61,263 nucleotides of DNA from Cellulomonas terrae (GCF_007990265.1 NZ_BJWH01000024.1:1-61263); one strand, 5' to 3'. Shown: positions 46,047 through 55,587, counted from the first letter of the stretch. Notes: generated by a model not told the origin, from the letters alone. Numbers and translations: made by a program.

Positions 46047-47102
46047 TCAGGCGGCCGGTGTCGTCGCTCCGTGACGAGGAGCCGGTCCGGTGGTGTCCCG
46101 CACCGTCAGGGACGTCGCCAGCTCGATGTGCCGCGACGGCGGGTGCTCCCCGGAGGACAGGGCGAGGACCGTCTGGACGGCCAGCCGCCCCATCCCGTCC
46201 AGGTCCTGGCGGACCGTGGTCAGGGCGGGCGTGGTCCAGGCGGCCTGCGGCGTGTCGTCGAAGCCCATGACGCTGAGCCGGCTCGGGACCTGCACGCCGA
46301 GCTCGTGGGCTGCGGCGAGCACACCGACGGCGATCTCGTCGTCGGCCGCCATGATCGCGGTCGGTGGCAGGGCCTGGGTGAGCAGGTCGCGGGCGTGCCG
46401 GACGCCCGCGTCGACGTCGAACCGGTCGCTCCGGACCAGCCGCGGGTCCAGCTCGATCCCGGCCGACTCCAGCGCCGCGCGGTACCCGTAGAAGCGGTCC
46501 CGGGCGGGGGCCGACGCGTCCGGGCCGCCGACCCAGGCGATGCGTCGGTGGCCGAGCGCGATCAGGTGGTCCGTCGCGGCGCGCGCGCCCGCCCAGTTGC
46601 TCGACCGGACGCTCGTCATCGGCCGGTGCCGGGCGTCGACGGGGTCGACCATGACGAACGGCAGCCCCGCGTCCGCGGCGGCGGCCAGCAGCGCGTCGGG
46701 CTCGGACAAGGTCAGGCCCACGATCCCGACCGCTCCGGCGGACCGCTGGTCGGCGACCCAGGCCTGGGCGGTGGCGCGCTGCGTGCGGGTCGCGCGGGCG
46801 GGGGCGAGGCGGGTGAGCAGGTCCAGGTGCGCGTCGGTGGCCGACGCGAGCACGCCCTGCAGCACGTTGAGGATGTAGGGCGACGCGGGGAGGTCGAAGA
46901 CCACCGCGAGCGCGCGGCGCGACGTGCCCCGGACCGGCGACGTGCCGGTCCGGTACCCGAGCTCCTCGACGGCGGCCAGGACTCGTCCACGCGTGGTCGC
47001 CGCGACGTCGGAGCGACCGTTCAGCGCCTTGGAGGCAGTGGCCGGGGAGACTCCCGCGACCCGCGCGACGTCGGCCAGCGTGGGCTTGCGACGCTCGGTC
47101 AT
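46047..47102 (-). CDS. LacI-family regulator 1, likely of the GH39 gene
   Basis: 351 aa. An N-terminal LacI helix-turn-helix (TLADVARVAGVSPATASKALNGRSDVAATTRGRV, residues 8-41) is followed by a periplasmic-binding-protein-like sensor domain ending with the usual VRQDLDGMGRLAVQTVL segment. It is divergent from the GH39 xylosidase gene; the 134-bp region between them holds two similar CGAAA/TTTCG palindromes, one just upstream of each gene. It therefore probably represses itself and the xylosidase until a xylo-oligosaccharide-like sugar binds. The ATG at 47102 has GAGAGGAG upstream. Confidence 0.92.
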   Translation of the reverse strand: MTERRKPTLADVARVAGVSPATASKALNGRSDVAATTRGRVLAAVEELGYRTGTSPVRGTSRRALAVVFDLPASPYILNVLQGVLASATDAHLDLLTRLAPARATRTQRATAQAWVADQRSAGAVGIVGLTLSEPDALLAAAADAGLPFVMVDPVDARHRPMTSVRSSNWAGARAATDHLIALGHRRIAWVGGPDASAPARDRFYGYRAALESAGIELDPRLVRSDRFDVDAGVRHARDLLTQALPPTAIMAADDEIAVGVLAAAHELGVQVPSRLSVMGFDDTPQAAWTTPALTTVRQDLDGMGRLAVQTVLALSSGEHPPSRHIELATSLTVRDTTGPAPRHGATTPAA

Positions 47103-47117
47103 GGGAGCCGCTCCTCT

Positions 47118-47130
47118 CGAAACTCTTTCG
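47118..47130. promoter_or_regulatory. LacI-1 operator, lacI-proximal
   Basis: CGAAA-ctc-TTTCG (47118-47130), an inverted repeat with the same half-sites as the palindrome at 47205, 16 bases upstream of the lacI start codon. It probably serves autoregulation. Confidence 0.6.
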
Positions 47131-47204
47131 CTCGCGCGGAAGGGTCTCACGGGCTGTTATCCGCCCGATCAGGCCGTTAGCCTAGTCCAGCCGACCAGCG
47201 ATGG

Positions 47205-47218
47205 TCGAAACATTTCGA
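47205..47218. promoter_or_regulatory. LacI-1 operator, GH39-proximal
   Basis: TCGAAACATTTCGA (47205-47218) is a 14-base inverted repeat (6-bp arms) 19 bases upstream of the GH39 start codon. It sits downstream of a possible -10 (TAGCCT near 47180), where a bound repressor would block transcription. Confidence 0.75.
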
Positions 47219-47236
47219 GATTGAGCGGAGCCCCTC

Positions 47237-48871
47237 ATGTCTTCTGCCGCCGGGCCGACCACCCTCCGGGTCGACGGGCGGGCGCCGACCGAGTCAGACC
47301 TGCGGCACGTCTGGAACGAGTGCGTGGGCGCTGGGCGGGCGAACGAGGCGTTGCGCGCCGACTGGCAGGCCCACTTCCGTGAGGCGGTCGACGTGCTGGG
47401 GGCGCGGTTCGTGCGCTTCCACGGCGTCTTCCACGACGACATGTTCGTGTACCGGGTCAGTGACGGCGGCGGCTTCGGACCGAACCAGCCGCTGGCCGAG
47501 CACGTCTACACGTTCTCCTACGTCGACAAGGTGTTCGACGCCGTCCTCGCCGCGGGAGCCCGCCCCTTCGTGGAGCTCGGCTTCATGCCGCGTGAGCTGG
47601 CCACGCAGACGGAGACCGTCTTCTGGTGGAAGGCGCACGGCAGCCCGCCGCGGGACATGGCGCGCTGGGTGGAGCTGGTCACGACGACGGTGCGCCACTG
47701 GATCGAGCGGTACGGCCTCGAGGAGGTCCGCGAGTGGCGCTTCGAGGTGTGGAACGAGCCGAACCTCGTCCCGCACTTCTGGACCGGGACCCGGACGCAG
47801 TACTTCGAGCTGTACGAGGCGACCGCCCGGGCGGTCAAGGGCATCGACCCCGGGCTCCAGGTCGGGGGCCCGTCGACGAGCGTGTTCGTCCCCGACGCCC
47901 GGTACGCGGGGGAGACGCAGGACCGGTCGGCCGAGGTCGCCACCGCGGAGGCGGCCGACCCGGACGCGCTCGACTGGCAGCCCGTGTGGATCCACGAGTT
48001 CATCGACTGGTGCGCGACGCGCGACGTCCCGGTCGACTTCCTGTCGACGCACCTGTACCCGACGGACTTCGCGTTCGACGCCGGGGGACAGGGCCGGCCG
48101 ATCCAGCGTCACGTCGACGCGACCCACGACGACCTGGTCGCGATGCGCGCGATCATCGACGCCAGCCCGTTCCCCGACGCGGAGCTGCACATCTCCGAGT
48201 GGTCCAGCTCGCCGTCGAGCCGGGACAGGATGCACGACACGCTCTTCGCTGCCGCGTACATCACGCGGGCGTTCCTGAAGGGCGCCGCCCTGGCGGACTC
48301 GATCTCCTACTGGACCTTCACCGACGTCTTCGAGGAGGGCGGGGCCGGCATCGGCCCCTTCCACGGCGGCTTCGGCCTGGTCAACGAGCAGGGCATCCAC
48401 AAGCCGACGTTCCACGCGATGGCGATGCTGGCGCGGCTGGGCGACCGGCTCCTGCTCTCCACGCCGCACGGGGTGCTCACCCGCCGCAGCCGCGACGGTG
48501 CGCTCGCTGCGGTGTTCCTCAACTACCCGGACGACATGGGGACGAGGGCGATCGGCTCGGAGACCACCTACGAGGCGACGCGTCGGCTGAAGGACGTGGG
48601 GCCCACCCGGACCGTCCAGCACACCGTCGAGGGGCTGGCGCCGGGGACGCGGCTCACCCTCGAGGTCCTCGACTGGGACCACGGCAACGTCGCCGAGGCG
48701 TGGCACCAGCTCGGGGAGCCGCTGAACCTCACGCCGCAGCAGACCGACCGGCTGCGCGACGTCGCCGACGCGCTGCACCGCGAGACCCTCGTGGTCCCGG
48801 ACACCGGCGTCCTCGAGCTCCGGGTGGACCTGCGCCCGTGGGCCGTGGCGTCGCTCGTCCAGGGTGGGTGA
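47237..48871 (+). CDS. xynB: GH39 beta-xylosidase
   Basis: 544 aa, typical for GH39 beta-xylosidases, which release xylose from xylo-oligosaccharides with retention. The (beta/alpha)8 barrel carries the acid/base Glu174 in EVWNEPN and the nucleophile Glu321 in HISEWSSS. RFVRFHGVFHDDMFVY and FGFVNEQG-like GGFGLVNEQGIHKPTFHA segments are also diagnostic. A C-terminal beta-sandwich (about 440-544) completes the fold. No signal peptide, so it acts on imported oligosaccharides in the cytoplasm. Start ATG with GAGCGGAG upstream. It converges with the importer operon (3 bases between stops) and is divergent from LacI-1. Confidence 0.92.
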   Translation: MSSAAGPTTLRVDGRAPTESDLRHVWNECVGAGRANEALRADWQAHFREAVDVLGARFVRFHGVFHDDMFVYRVSDGGGFGPNQPLAEHVYTFSYVDKVFDAVLAAGARPFVELGFMPRELATQTETVFWWKAHGSPPRDMARWVELVTTTVRHWIERYGLEEVREWRFEVWNEPNLVPHFWTGTRTQYFELYEATARAVKGIDPGLQVGGPSTSVFVPDARYAGETQDRSAEVATAEAADPDALDWQPVWIHEFIDWCATRDVPVDFLSTHLYPTDFAFDAGGQGRPIQRHVDATHDDLVAMRAIIDASPFPDAELHISEWSSSPSSRDRMHDTLFAAAYITRAFLKGAALADSISYWTFTDVFEEGGAGIGPFHGGFGLVNEQGIHKPTFHAMAMLARLGDRLLLSTPHGVLTRRSRDGALAAVFLNYPDDMGTRAIGSETTYEATRRLKDVGPTRTVQHTVEGLAPGTRLTLEVLDWDHGNVAEAWHQLGEPLNLTPQQTDRLRDVADALHRETLVVPDTGVLELRVDLRPWAVASLVQGG

Positions 48872-48874
48872 GCG

Positions 48875-49804
48875 TCAGCCCTTGACCGAGCCGAGCATCA
48901 CGCCGGACACGAAGTGGCGCTGCACGAACGGGTAGACGCACAGGATCGGCAGGATCGCCAGGATCATCGTGACGGCCTGGATGTTCGCCGAGATGGCGGC
49001 CGACGTGGTCCCGGCAGCCGCCGCGCTCGCGGCCGTGGTCGTCGTCGCACCCGCGATGAGGTTGCGCAGGAACAGTGACAGCGGGAAGAGGTTGTCCTCG
49101 TCGAGGTAGAGGAACGCGGTGAACCAGTCGTTCCAGTAGGCGACCGAGTAGAACAGGATCATCGTGGCGACGACGGCCTTGGACAGCGGCAGCACGATCC
49201 GGGTGAAGATCGAGAACCACCCCAGGCCGTCGATCTGGGCGGCCTCCTCGAGCTCGCGGGGGATGTTCTCGAAGAACGACTTCATCACCAGGAGGTTGAA
49301 CACCGACAACGCCCCGGGCAGGACGAGGGCCCACATGGTGTTCTTCATGCCGAGCGAGGAGATGAGGACGTAGTTGGGGATGATCCCGCCGTTGAAGAAC
49401 ATGGTGAAGACGGCGATCCCGATCAGCGCGTTGCGGCCGCGCAGGTGCGGCTTCGAGATCGCGTAGGCGAAGGTCGTCGTGAGCAGCATCGCGATGGCCG
49501 TGCCGACCACCGTGTACAGCACGGTGTTGCCGTAGCTCGTCCAGAACCTGTCGTCGCCGGCGACCACGCGGTACGTCTCGAGGTTGAAGCCGACGGGCAC
49601 GGCGTTCACCAGGCCGGCCTTGATCGCTCCGGAGCTGGAGAACGACTGCGCGAGCAGCGTGACGAACGGATAGAGGATCAGCAGCGTGACGAGCACCAGG
49701 ACGCTCGCGTTGAGCCAGGTGAAGAGGCGGTAGCCCGTCGAGTCGCGCGGGCCGACGGGCACGCCCGCTCGTTCGTCGACCACGGGCGTCAGGTCCGTGC
49801 TCAC
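48875..49804 (-). CDS. Carbohydrate ABC transporter permease 2 (LplC/YtcP-like)
   Basis: 309-aa inner-membrane permease of the CUT1 class with six helices. The coupling-helix EAA motif appears as LEEAAQIDGLGWFSIFTRIVLPLSK. The FFNGGIIPNYVLI and IAGATTTTA-like segments and the C-terminal FVQRHFVSGVMLGSVKG are typical of the LplC/YtcP group. Start is a GTG overlapping the stop of permease 1 (GTGA). It pairs with permease 1 and the lipoprotein binding protein. No ATPase gene lies in the locus, so a shared MsmK/MsiK-type ATPase encoded elsewhere is expected. Confidence 0.93.
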   Translation of the reverse strand: MSTDLTPVVDERAGVPVGPRDSTGYRLFTWLNASVLVLVTLLILYPFVTLLAQSFSSSGAIKAGLVNAVPVGFNLETYRVVAGDDRFWTSYGNTVLYTVVGTAIAMLLTTTFAYAISKPHLRGRNALIGIAVFTMFFNGGIIPNYVLISSLGMKNTMWALVLPGALSVFNLLVMKSFFENIPRELEEAAQIDGLGWFSIFTRIVLPLSKAVVATMILFYSVAYWNDWFTAFLYLDEDNLFPLSLFLRNLIAGATTTTAASAAAAGTTSAAISANIQAVTMILAILPILCVYPFVQRHFVSGVMLGSVKG

Positions 49805-50844
49805 CACAGGCTTGCTCCCACCACTCGCCGCGAGATGAAGTTCGCGGACAGGACCATGACAAGACCGATGACGGCCTGGAACAGCCCGATGGCTGCCGCG
49901 TAGCTCAGGTTGTTGGACACGAGGCCCACCCGGTACAGGTAGGTCGAGATGACGTCGGCGGTCGAGTACGTCAGGGGCGTGTAGAGAAGCAGGACCTTCT
50001 CGAAGCCCACGTTGAGGAACAGGCCGATGTTGAGGATCAGCAGCGTGATCATCGTGGGCCGGATGCCCGGCAGGGTCACGTGCCACGTCTGCCGCCACCG
50101 GTTGGCGCCGTCGATGCGGGCCGCCTCGTAGAGCGAGCTGTCGACCGTCGTGAGGGCGGCGAGGTAGAGGATCGTGCCCCAGCCGACGGTCTGCCACGCC
50201 TCGGAGCCGACGTAGATCGCCCGGAACCACTCAGGTCGCTGCAGGAACGGGATCGCCTCACCGCCGAACCCCTCGACGATCTGGTTCACGGTGCCCTGCA
50301 GCGACGTCAGCTGCATGACCATGCCGGCCACGATCACGATCGACAGGAAGTGCGGCAGGTACGAGATCGACTGGACGGCGCCCTTGAACCACTTGGTGCG
50401 CACCTCGTTGAGCAGGAGCGCCAGGACGATCGGCAGCGGGAAGCAGACGAGGAGGGTCAGTGCGCCGAGGACCACCGTGTTGGTGAAGACGTGCCAGAAC
50501 GTCGGGTCCTCGATGAACATGCGCACGTAGCGCAGCCCGACCCACTCCTCGCCGAAGATGCTGCCGCCCGGCCGGAACCGGCGGAACGCGATGACGTTCC
50601 CGACCATCGGCAGGTAGCGGAAGACCAGGAGGAACAGCAGCGGCAGGAGCGCCATGGCGTACAGCGCGCCGTCCCGCCGCAGAGCCAGGCGCCAGGGCAC
50701 CTTCGCCGAGGTCCCGCGTGGGGGACGTGGCGGTCGTCGCACCGGGTCGACGACGTCGTCCGGTGCCGGTACCGGCGTCGTGACGATCCCGTCGGGGTCG
50801 TCGGCGAGGAGCACACGGTGTGCCCGATCGTGCGGGACGTCCAT
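49801..50844 (-). CDS. Carbohydrate ABC transporter permease 1 (LplB-like)
   Basis: 347 aa. A 60-residue Pro/Arg-rich cytoplasmic N-terminus precedes six membrane helices (first at about 60-80: ALYAMALLPLLFLLVF). The EAA coupling motif is LYEAARIDGANRWRQTWHVTLPGIRP. FRYLPMVGNVIAFRRF and NIGLFLNVGFEKVLLLYTPLTYSTADVISTY are family signatures of LplB-type permeases. Start is ATG (MDVPHDRAHR). The gene lies 68 bases after the binding-protein stop and overlaps permease 2 by 4 bp, forming one operon. Confidence 0.93.
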   Translation of the reverse strand: MDVPHDRAHRVLLADDPDGIVTTPVPAPDDVVDPVRRPPRPPRGTSAKVPWRLALRRDGALYAMALLPLLFLLVFRYLPMVGNVIAFRRFRPGGSIFGEEWVGLRYVRMFIEDPTFWHVFTNTVVLGALTLLVCFPLPIVLALLLNEVRTKWFKGAVQSISYLPHFLSIVIVAGMVMQLTSLQGTVNQIVEGFGGEAIPFLQRPEWFRAIYVGSEAWQTVGWGTILYLAALTTVDSSLYEAARIDGANRWRQTWHVTLPGIRPTMITLLILNIGLFLNVGFEKVLLLYTPLTYSTADVISTYLYRVGLVSNNLSYAAAIGLFQAVIGLVMVLSANFISRRVVGASLW

Positions 50845-50912
50845 CTCTCACACCTTCCACGGCGTCCGGTGGGGCGGCGAGGCCGCCCCACCGGACGTGG
50901 GGCTCGGACCGG

Positions 50913-52583
50913 TCAGCCGTTGTCCTCGGCGTAGCGCTGGTGGGCGCCGTTGATCAGGTCCAGGTAGCCCTGCAGGTTCTGCGACTCCAGCTCACCGACG
51001 TAGGCGTCCCACTCGCTGAGCGGGCGCTCGCCGAGGATGAACCGCAGCGTGTTGGTGTCGACGGTGTCCTTGAGCGGTGTCGCCAGGAGCGAGGCCTGCT
51101 CGAGCTCGGCCTCGTCCAGGGGCGCGGGCGGGAACGGGTCGCGCGGTGTGCGCGTGGAGAGGACCGAGTCGATGTACTCGACGTACTGCGGCGCGTTGTA
51201 CGACTCCTTGAGCGCCCGGGACTCGGTCGAGCCGGCCAGGACGTCGTTGGAGTAGCCGAGATCCTTGAGGATGTCCGTCTCCGCGTCCGGGTTGATGTTG
51301 AAGGCGTCCAGGGAGAACTCCGGCTTCAGCGTGTACTTCCCGTCGGCCTTCGTGTACGTCTCGCCCTCGACGCCCCAGCGCAGCAGGTCGCGAGCCTCGG
51401 GGCTGTAGTACAGCCAGTCGAGGAACTGCAGCATCGCGATGAAGTTCGGGTGGTTCTTGGCCTCGGACGTGAGCATGAAGCCGTTCCAGAAGTTGCGCGG
51501 CTCGACGACCTGACCGGCCTCGCCGCCCGGCGGGGCGATCTGCACGACCTCGTAGTTCCCCTTGCCGACGGTGGCGTCGAGCGCGGTGGAGAAGTCGTTG
51601 ACGGTGCCGTTCGCACCGGACGCGGCGAAGACCTGCCCGGCGGCGAACTTCTCGGTGACCGTGCCGCTGCCGTCGTTCGCGGCGGTGAAGGACTCGGTGT
51701 CGAGCAGGCCGTCCTCGACCAGGCCGTGGAAGTACTCGACCATGTCCTTGTAGCCGTCGCTGGCGCCGGCGTAGATGAACTCGCCGCTGTCCTCGTCGTA
51801 GAACGTGCCGTTGCCGAAGCCCCAGCCCGCGACGGTGCCGAAGGCGTGCGCGGCGTAGTTGAGCATCGACGCGCCCTCGAAGCCGTCGGCCAGCGGGGTG
51901 CTGTCGGGGTACTTCGCCTTGATCTTCTCGAGGCCCTCGCGCAGGTCGTCCCAGGTCTCGGGGACCGGGGCGCCGACCTCGTCGAAGATGTCCTTGCGGA
52001 TGAGGAGCGTGAACGTCGGGACGGAGACCTCCTGCAGGCCGGGCGTCATGTAGTACTTGCCGTCGGCCTGGCGCAGGTTGTCGACCATGTCGCCCAGGTC
52101 CCACTCCTGGACGTACTTGCGGAAGTTGGGCATGTGCTCCTCGTAGTCGCTCAGGGGGAGGACCGCCCCGGACGCCGCGAACTGCTGCTCGTCGCCCGTG
52201 TAGATGAGGGGGATGATGTCGGGCGCGTCACCCGAGCTGATGAGGAGGCTGCGCTTCTCGACGGCGTCGCTGAAGGGGATGTTCGTCAGGTCGAGGGAGA
52301 CGTTGGTGCGCTCCTCGATCTCGTCGAAGACCTCCCACGTGTCCGTGATCGGGGTCTCCGGCCAGTCGGTCCAGAGCATCGAGAAGGTCACGGGCTCGGT
52401 CGCCTTGAAGGTCGTGTCCGCGGCGAAGCTGCTCATCGAGGCGGCGTCGTTCTCGCTCGTGTCGTCGTCGCCCGAGCTGCCGGAGCTGCACGCAGCCAGA
52501 CCGATCAGGGCCGTGGCCGCGACGAGCGCCGTCGCGCGCTTGCGTCCGCGGTGGGACAGGCGTGGTGCCAGGTCAAGCTTCAT
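50913..52583 (-). CDS. Extracellular sugar-binding lipoprotein of the ABC importer
   Basis: 556 aa. The signal sequence ends in a lipobox LAAC (Cys32), then a Ser/Gly/Asp-rich tether, then a large solute-binding domain of the CUT1 LipO type (FSMLWTDWPETPITDTWEVFDEIEERTNVSLDL; ISSGDAPDIIPLIYTGDEQQFAASGAVLPLSDY; later WNGFMLTSEAKNHP). It captures oligosaccharide at the cell surface and hands it to the two permeases. The ATG at 52583 has AAAGGAGAG just upstream. A near-consensus promoter overlapped by a palindromic operator lies about 100 bases upstream, so it is probably controlled by LacI-2. Substrate inferred from neighbouring GH39 and GH51 genes: arabinoxylo- or arabino-oligosaccharides. Confidence 0.93.
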   Translation of the reverse strand: MKLDLAPRLSHRGRKRATALVAATALIGLAACSSGSSGDDDTSENDAASMSSFAADTTFKATEPVTFSMLWTDWPETPITDTWEVFDEIEERTNVSLDLTNIPFSDAVEKRSLLISSGDAPDIIPLIYTGDEQQFAASGAVLPLSDYEEHMPNFRKYVQEWDLGDMVDNLRQADGKYYMTPGLQEVSVPTFTLLIRKDIFDEVGAPVPETWDDLREGLEKIKAKYPDSTPLADGFEGASMLNYAAHAFGTVAGWGFGNGTFYDEDSGEFIYAGASDGYKDMVEYFHGLVEDGLLDTESFTAANDGSGTVTEKFAAGQVFAASGANGTVNDFSTALDATVGKGNYEVVQIAPPGGEAGQVVEPRNFWNGFMLTSEAKNHPNFIAMLQFLDWLYYSPEARDLLRWGVEGETYTKADGKYTLKPEFSLDAFNINPDAETDILKDLGYSNDVLAGSTESRALKESYNAPQYVEYIDSVLSTRTPRDPFPPAPLDEAELEQASLLATPLKDTVDTNTLRFILGERPLSEWDAYVGELESQNLQGYLDLINGAHQRYAEDNG

Positions 52584-52673
52584 GTCTCTCCTTTGAGAAC
52601 GTCCCGGGCGTTGTCGCCCGAGCTCCATGCCGCCTTGAGGTGTGCGAGGGGGACACACCGGTCGCGAGTGCGA

Positions 52674-52687
52674 TTTTAGCGTTAAAA
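52674..52687. promoter_or_regulatory. LacI-2 operator at the importer promoter
   Basis: TTTTAGCGTTAAAA (52674-52687) is palindromic except for one central pair (5-bp AT arms) and overlaps the -10 element of the importer promoter. A second, weaker copy (TTTTAACGATATTG) lies at 52854 toward lacI-2. Confidence 0.75.
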
Positions 52688-52712
52688 TAGGAGTATCCGC
52701 CGGCAGAGTCAA
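52684..52712 (-). promoter_or_regulatory. Promoter of the ABC importer operon
   Basis: On the minus strand: -35 TTGACT (52712-52707), exactly 17 bases, -10 TATTTT (52689-52684). This is the closest match to the sigma-A consensus in the window. The -10 shares bases with the palindromic operator, the expected arrangement for steric repression. The start codon is about 95 bases downstream. Confidence 0.75.
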
Positions 52713-52853
52713 CCCTCCGGCGACTGACGTGAACGGGGGACCGACTCAGTGCGCGGGGCGTTCCGACCGACCGGAGGGCGACGGCGCACCCCGGCGCCCG
52801 GCCGGCGACTCGCCGTCCCGACGACGACGTCCGGACGGTTCCGGCGAAGCCCG

Positions 52854-52867
52854 TTTTAACGATATTG
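52854..52867. promoter_or_regulatory. Half-conserved LacI-2 operator near lacI-2
   Basis: TTTTAACGATATTG (52854-52867) matches the importer operator (read as TTTTAACGCTAAAA) at 10 or more of 14 positions, 84 bases upstream of the lacI-2 start. It probably gives weak autoregulation. The remainder of the 368-bp intergenic region shows nothing else I can support. Confidence 0.5.
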
Positions 52868-52951
52868 TCTGCGAACTCGCGCAGCGGCGGTCAGGATGGT
52901 CGGGGCCTCGCGGGGTCTGGGGCCTGACACAATCCCCGCAGGAGGATGCCG

Positions 52952-53956
52952 ATGGTGACGATGTCTGACGTCGCGCGTGAGGCGGGCGTCTCGGTCATGA
53001 CCGTGTCGAACGTGCTCAACGAACGACTCCCCGTGGGTGCGCCGACCCGCGCCCGCGTCCTGGCCGCCGTGGAGGCGCTCGGGTACGAGGTGAACCTGAC
53101 CGCCCGGCACCTGCGGGCGGGGAGGACCGACACGGTCGCGCTCATCGTGCCCAGCTTCCACGACTACTTCGGCGAGGTCGCGGACCAGATCGCCCCCCTG
53201 GTCGAGGCCCACGGACGCCATCTCGTCCTGGAGCGGACGAGCGCCAGCGCGCAGCACGAGATGGAAGCCGTCAGCGTGGCCCGGCTCCAGCTCTACGACG
53301 GTGTCCTGCTCTCCGTGGCCGGGCTCGACCCCGAGCAGCTGAGCCGCGTCCGGACGTCGAAGCCGATCGTGCTCCTGGGGGAGCGCGACGTGCCCGACCA
53401 CTTCGACCACGTGCGGCTCGCGAACGAGGAGGGGGCGCGGCTGGCGACCGCGCACATGATCGAGCGCGGCTCGCGCCGCATCCTGGCACTGGGCTGCACG
53501 CTCGACCGGACCCACATGATGACCTCGGACCGCCGGGTCGGCTGGGAGGTCGCTCACCGCGACGCCGGCCTCCCCGTCGACGACCGGTACGTCGTGCCGA
53601 TCGCGACCTACTCCTCGGAGACCGCCCGCAGCACCCTCCTCGACGTCATCGCGTCGGGGCTGCCGTTCGACGGCATCTTCGCCGCGACGGACGTCATCGC
53701 GCTCGGCGCGGTGGCGGCCCTGGCCTCTCGCGGGCTGCGCGTGCCCGACGACGTCCAGCTCGCGGGGTTCGACAACCTCGAGGTGTCGAGCTTCGTCCCC
53801 CCGGGGATCACGTCCGTGGACCCGAACCACCGGGGCGTCGCCCAGCACGCCGTCGGCCTGCTGCACCGCCGGATGGCGGGCGGGGACGGCCCCGCGGAGC
53901 ACGTCGTCGCGCCGGTCAGCCTCGTGGTGCGGGGCTCGACCCGGGGGGGTCGGTAG
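52952..53956 (+). CDS. LacI-family regulator 2, likely of the importer operon
   Basis: 334 aa. The helix-turn-helix [33 protein letters not shown] occupies the first 37 residues, followed by a sugar-binding sensor domain ([64 protein letters not shown]). The ATG at 52952 was chosen because GGAGG ends 6 bases before it; the ATG at 52946 is too close to that site. It is divergent from the binding-protein gene. The two TTTTAACG-type palindromes in the intergenic region fit it as repressor. The GH51 gene follows 97 bases downstream. Confidence 0.92.
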   Translation: MVTMSDVAREAGVSVMTVSNVLNERLPVGAPTRARVLAAVEALGYEVNLTARHLRAGRTDTVALIVPSFHDYFGEVADQIAPLVEAHGRHLVLERTSASAQHEMEAVSVARLQLYDGVLLSVAGLDPEQLSRVRTSKPIVLLGERDVPDHFDHVRLANEEGARLATAHMIERGSRRILALGCTLDRTHMMTSDRRVGWEVAHRDAGLPVDDRYVVPIATYSSETARSTLLDVIASGLPFDGIFAATDVIALGAVAALASRGLRVPDDVQLAGFDNLEVSSFVPPGITSVDPNHRGVAQHAVGLLHRRMAGGDGPAEHVVAPVSLVVRGSTRGGR

Positions 53957-54053
53957 CCAGGCACACCCTCGTCGCCCGGCGACGCTGCCGTGCGACACCA
54001 CCGGTCGCCTTCCTGGGACCTGCACGTCTGCATCCCGCTTCGAGAGGAACACC

Positions 54054-55583
54054 GTGAGCACCACCCCCACCGCCGTCATCGACCTGGACCTGCCGGGCGC
54101 GACGATCTCCCGGCACGTCTACGGGCACTTCGCCGAGCACCTGGGCCGGTGCATCTACGGGGGGTTCTGGGTCGGCGAGGACTCCGCGGAGCCGAACGTC
54201 CGGGGCATCCGCTCCGACGTCGTGGAGGCCCTGCGCGCGATCTCCATCCCGAGCCTGCGGTGGCCGGGCGGCTGCTTCGCCGACGACTACCACTGGCGCG
54301 ACGGGATCGGCCCGCGTGAGGCGCGGCCCCGAATGGTGAACTCGCACTGGGGCGACGTGGTGGAGGACAACGCGTTCGGCACGCACGAGTTCATGGACCT
54401 GTGCGAGCTGCTCGGTGCCGACGCCTACGTGTCCGCGAACATCGGCTCGGGCACGGTGCGGGAGATGAGCGAGTGGGTCGAGTACCTGACCCGCGCGGAC
54501 GACTCGCCGATGGCCGCCCTCCGGCGGGCGAACGGACGGCAGGAGCCGTGGCGCGTGCCGTTCTGGGGGCTCGGCAACGAGGCCTGGGGCTGCGGCGGGA
54601 ACCTGCGCGTCGAGCAGTTCGCCTCGCTCGCCCGCCAGTACGCGACCTACGCGCGCAACCAGGGCGGCAACACGCTCACGAGGATCGCGGCCGGGGCCGC
54701 CGACGCGGACTACCACTGGACCGAGACGCTGATGCGGTCGCTGGGAGACCTCGCCGCCGACCCGGCCACCCCCGCGGGGCCGTTCCAGGCCGTGTCCCTG
54801 CACTACTACACGATGAGCGGCCCGTGGGCCGACAAGGGCGACGCGACGGAGTTCACGACCGACGAGTGGTACCTGACGATGGCGCGTGCGCGCTACATGG
54901 ACGAGCTGCTGACCCGGCACGCCACGGTCATGGACCGTCACGACCCGCACCGCAAGGTCGGGCTCGTCGTGGACGAGTGGGGCACGTGGTGGAACGTCGA
55001 GAAGGGCACGAACCCCGGGTTCCTGTACCAGCAGAACAGCCTCCGCGACGCCCTCGTCGCCGCGCTCCACTTCGACGCCTTCCACGACCATGCCGACCGG
55101 GTGGTGATGGCGAACATCGCCCAGACCGTCAACGTGCTGCAGGCGATGATCCTCACCGACCCGGACACCGGCGCCCTCGTCCTCACCCCGACGTACCACG
55201 TGTTCGCGATGAACGTCGGCCACCACGACGCCGGCGCCCTCACCGTGCACCTGCGCGACGTGCCGACGCGTCGGGTCGAGGGAGCCGCCGAGCTGACGCT
55301 GGTCTCCGCGTCCGCCTCCGTCAAGGACGACTCCGCTCTGGTGTCGCTGTCGAACCTGGACACCGACGCCCCGTGCACGCTCGTCCTGGACCTGCGGGGC
55401 CGCGACGTCGTCGGGCACACCGCACGCGTGCTCACGGCGCCCACGCTCCACGCGCACAACACCCCGGAGCAGCGCGACGCGGTGGCGCCGGCGGCCCACG
55501 CCGGGGTGCGGCCCCACCCGCGCGGCCTGGAGGTCGACCTGCCGGCGCACTCGTACGTGACGGTCGCGCTCGAGCTGGCCTGA
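54054..55583 (+). CDS. abfA: GH51 alpha-L-arabinofuranosidase
   Basis: 509 aa, normal for intracellular GH51 enzymes that remove arabinofuranosyl side chains from arabinan or arabinoxylan oligosaccharides. [24 protein letters not shown] opens the barrel. Acid/base Glu176 lies in [11 protein letters not shown] and nucleophile Glu308 in [12 protein letters not shown]. The C-terminal beta-sandwich ends [16 protein letters not shown]. No signal peptide. Starts at GTG with GAGAGGA about 7 bases upstream. Together with the GH39 xylosidase and the importer it completes an arabinoxylo-oligosaccharide uptake and breakdown set. Confidence 0.95.
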   Translation: MSTTPTAVIDLDLPGATISRHVYGHFAEHLGRCIYGGFWVGEDSAEPNVRGIRSDVVEALRAISIPSLRWPGGCFADDYHWRDGIGPREARPRMVNSHWGDVVEDNAFGTHEFMDLCELLGADAYVSANIGSGTVREMSEWVEYLTRADDSPMAALRRANGRQEPWRVPFWGLGNEAWGCGGNLRVEQFASLARQYATYARNQGGNTLTRIAAGAADADYHWTETLMRSLGDLAADPATPAGPFQAVSLHYYTMSGPWADKGDATEFTTDEWYLTMARARYMDELLTRHATVMDRHDPHRKVGLVVDEWGTWWNVEKGTNPGFLYQQNSLRDALVAALHFDAFHDHADRVVMANIAQTVNVLQAMILTDPDTGALVLTPTYHVFAMNVGHHDAGALTVHLRDVPTRRVEGAAELTLVSASASVKDDSALVSLSNLDTDAPCTLVLDLRGRDVVGHTARVLTAPTLHAHNTPEQRDAVAPAAHAGVRPHPRGLEVDLPAHSYVTVALELA

Positions 55584-55587
55584 CCGG

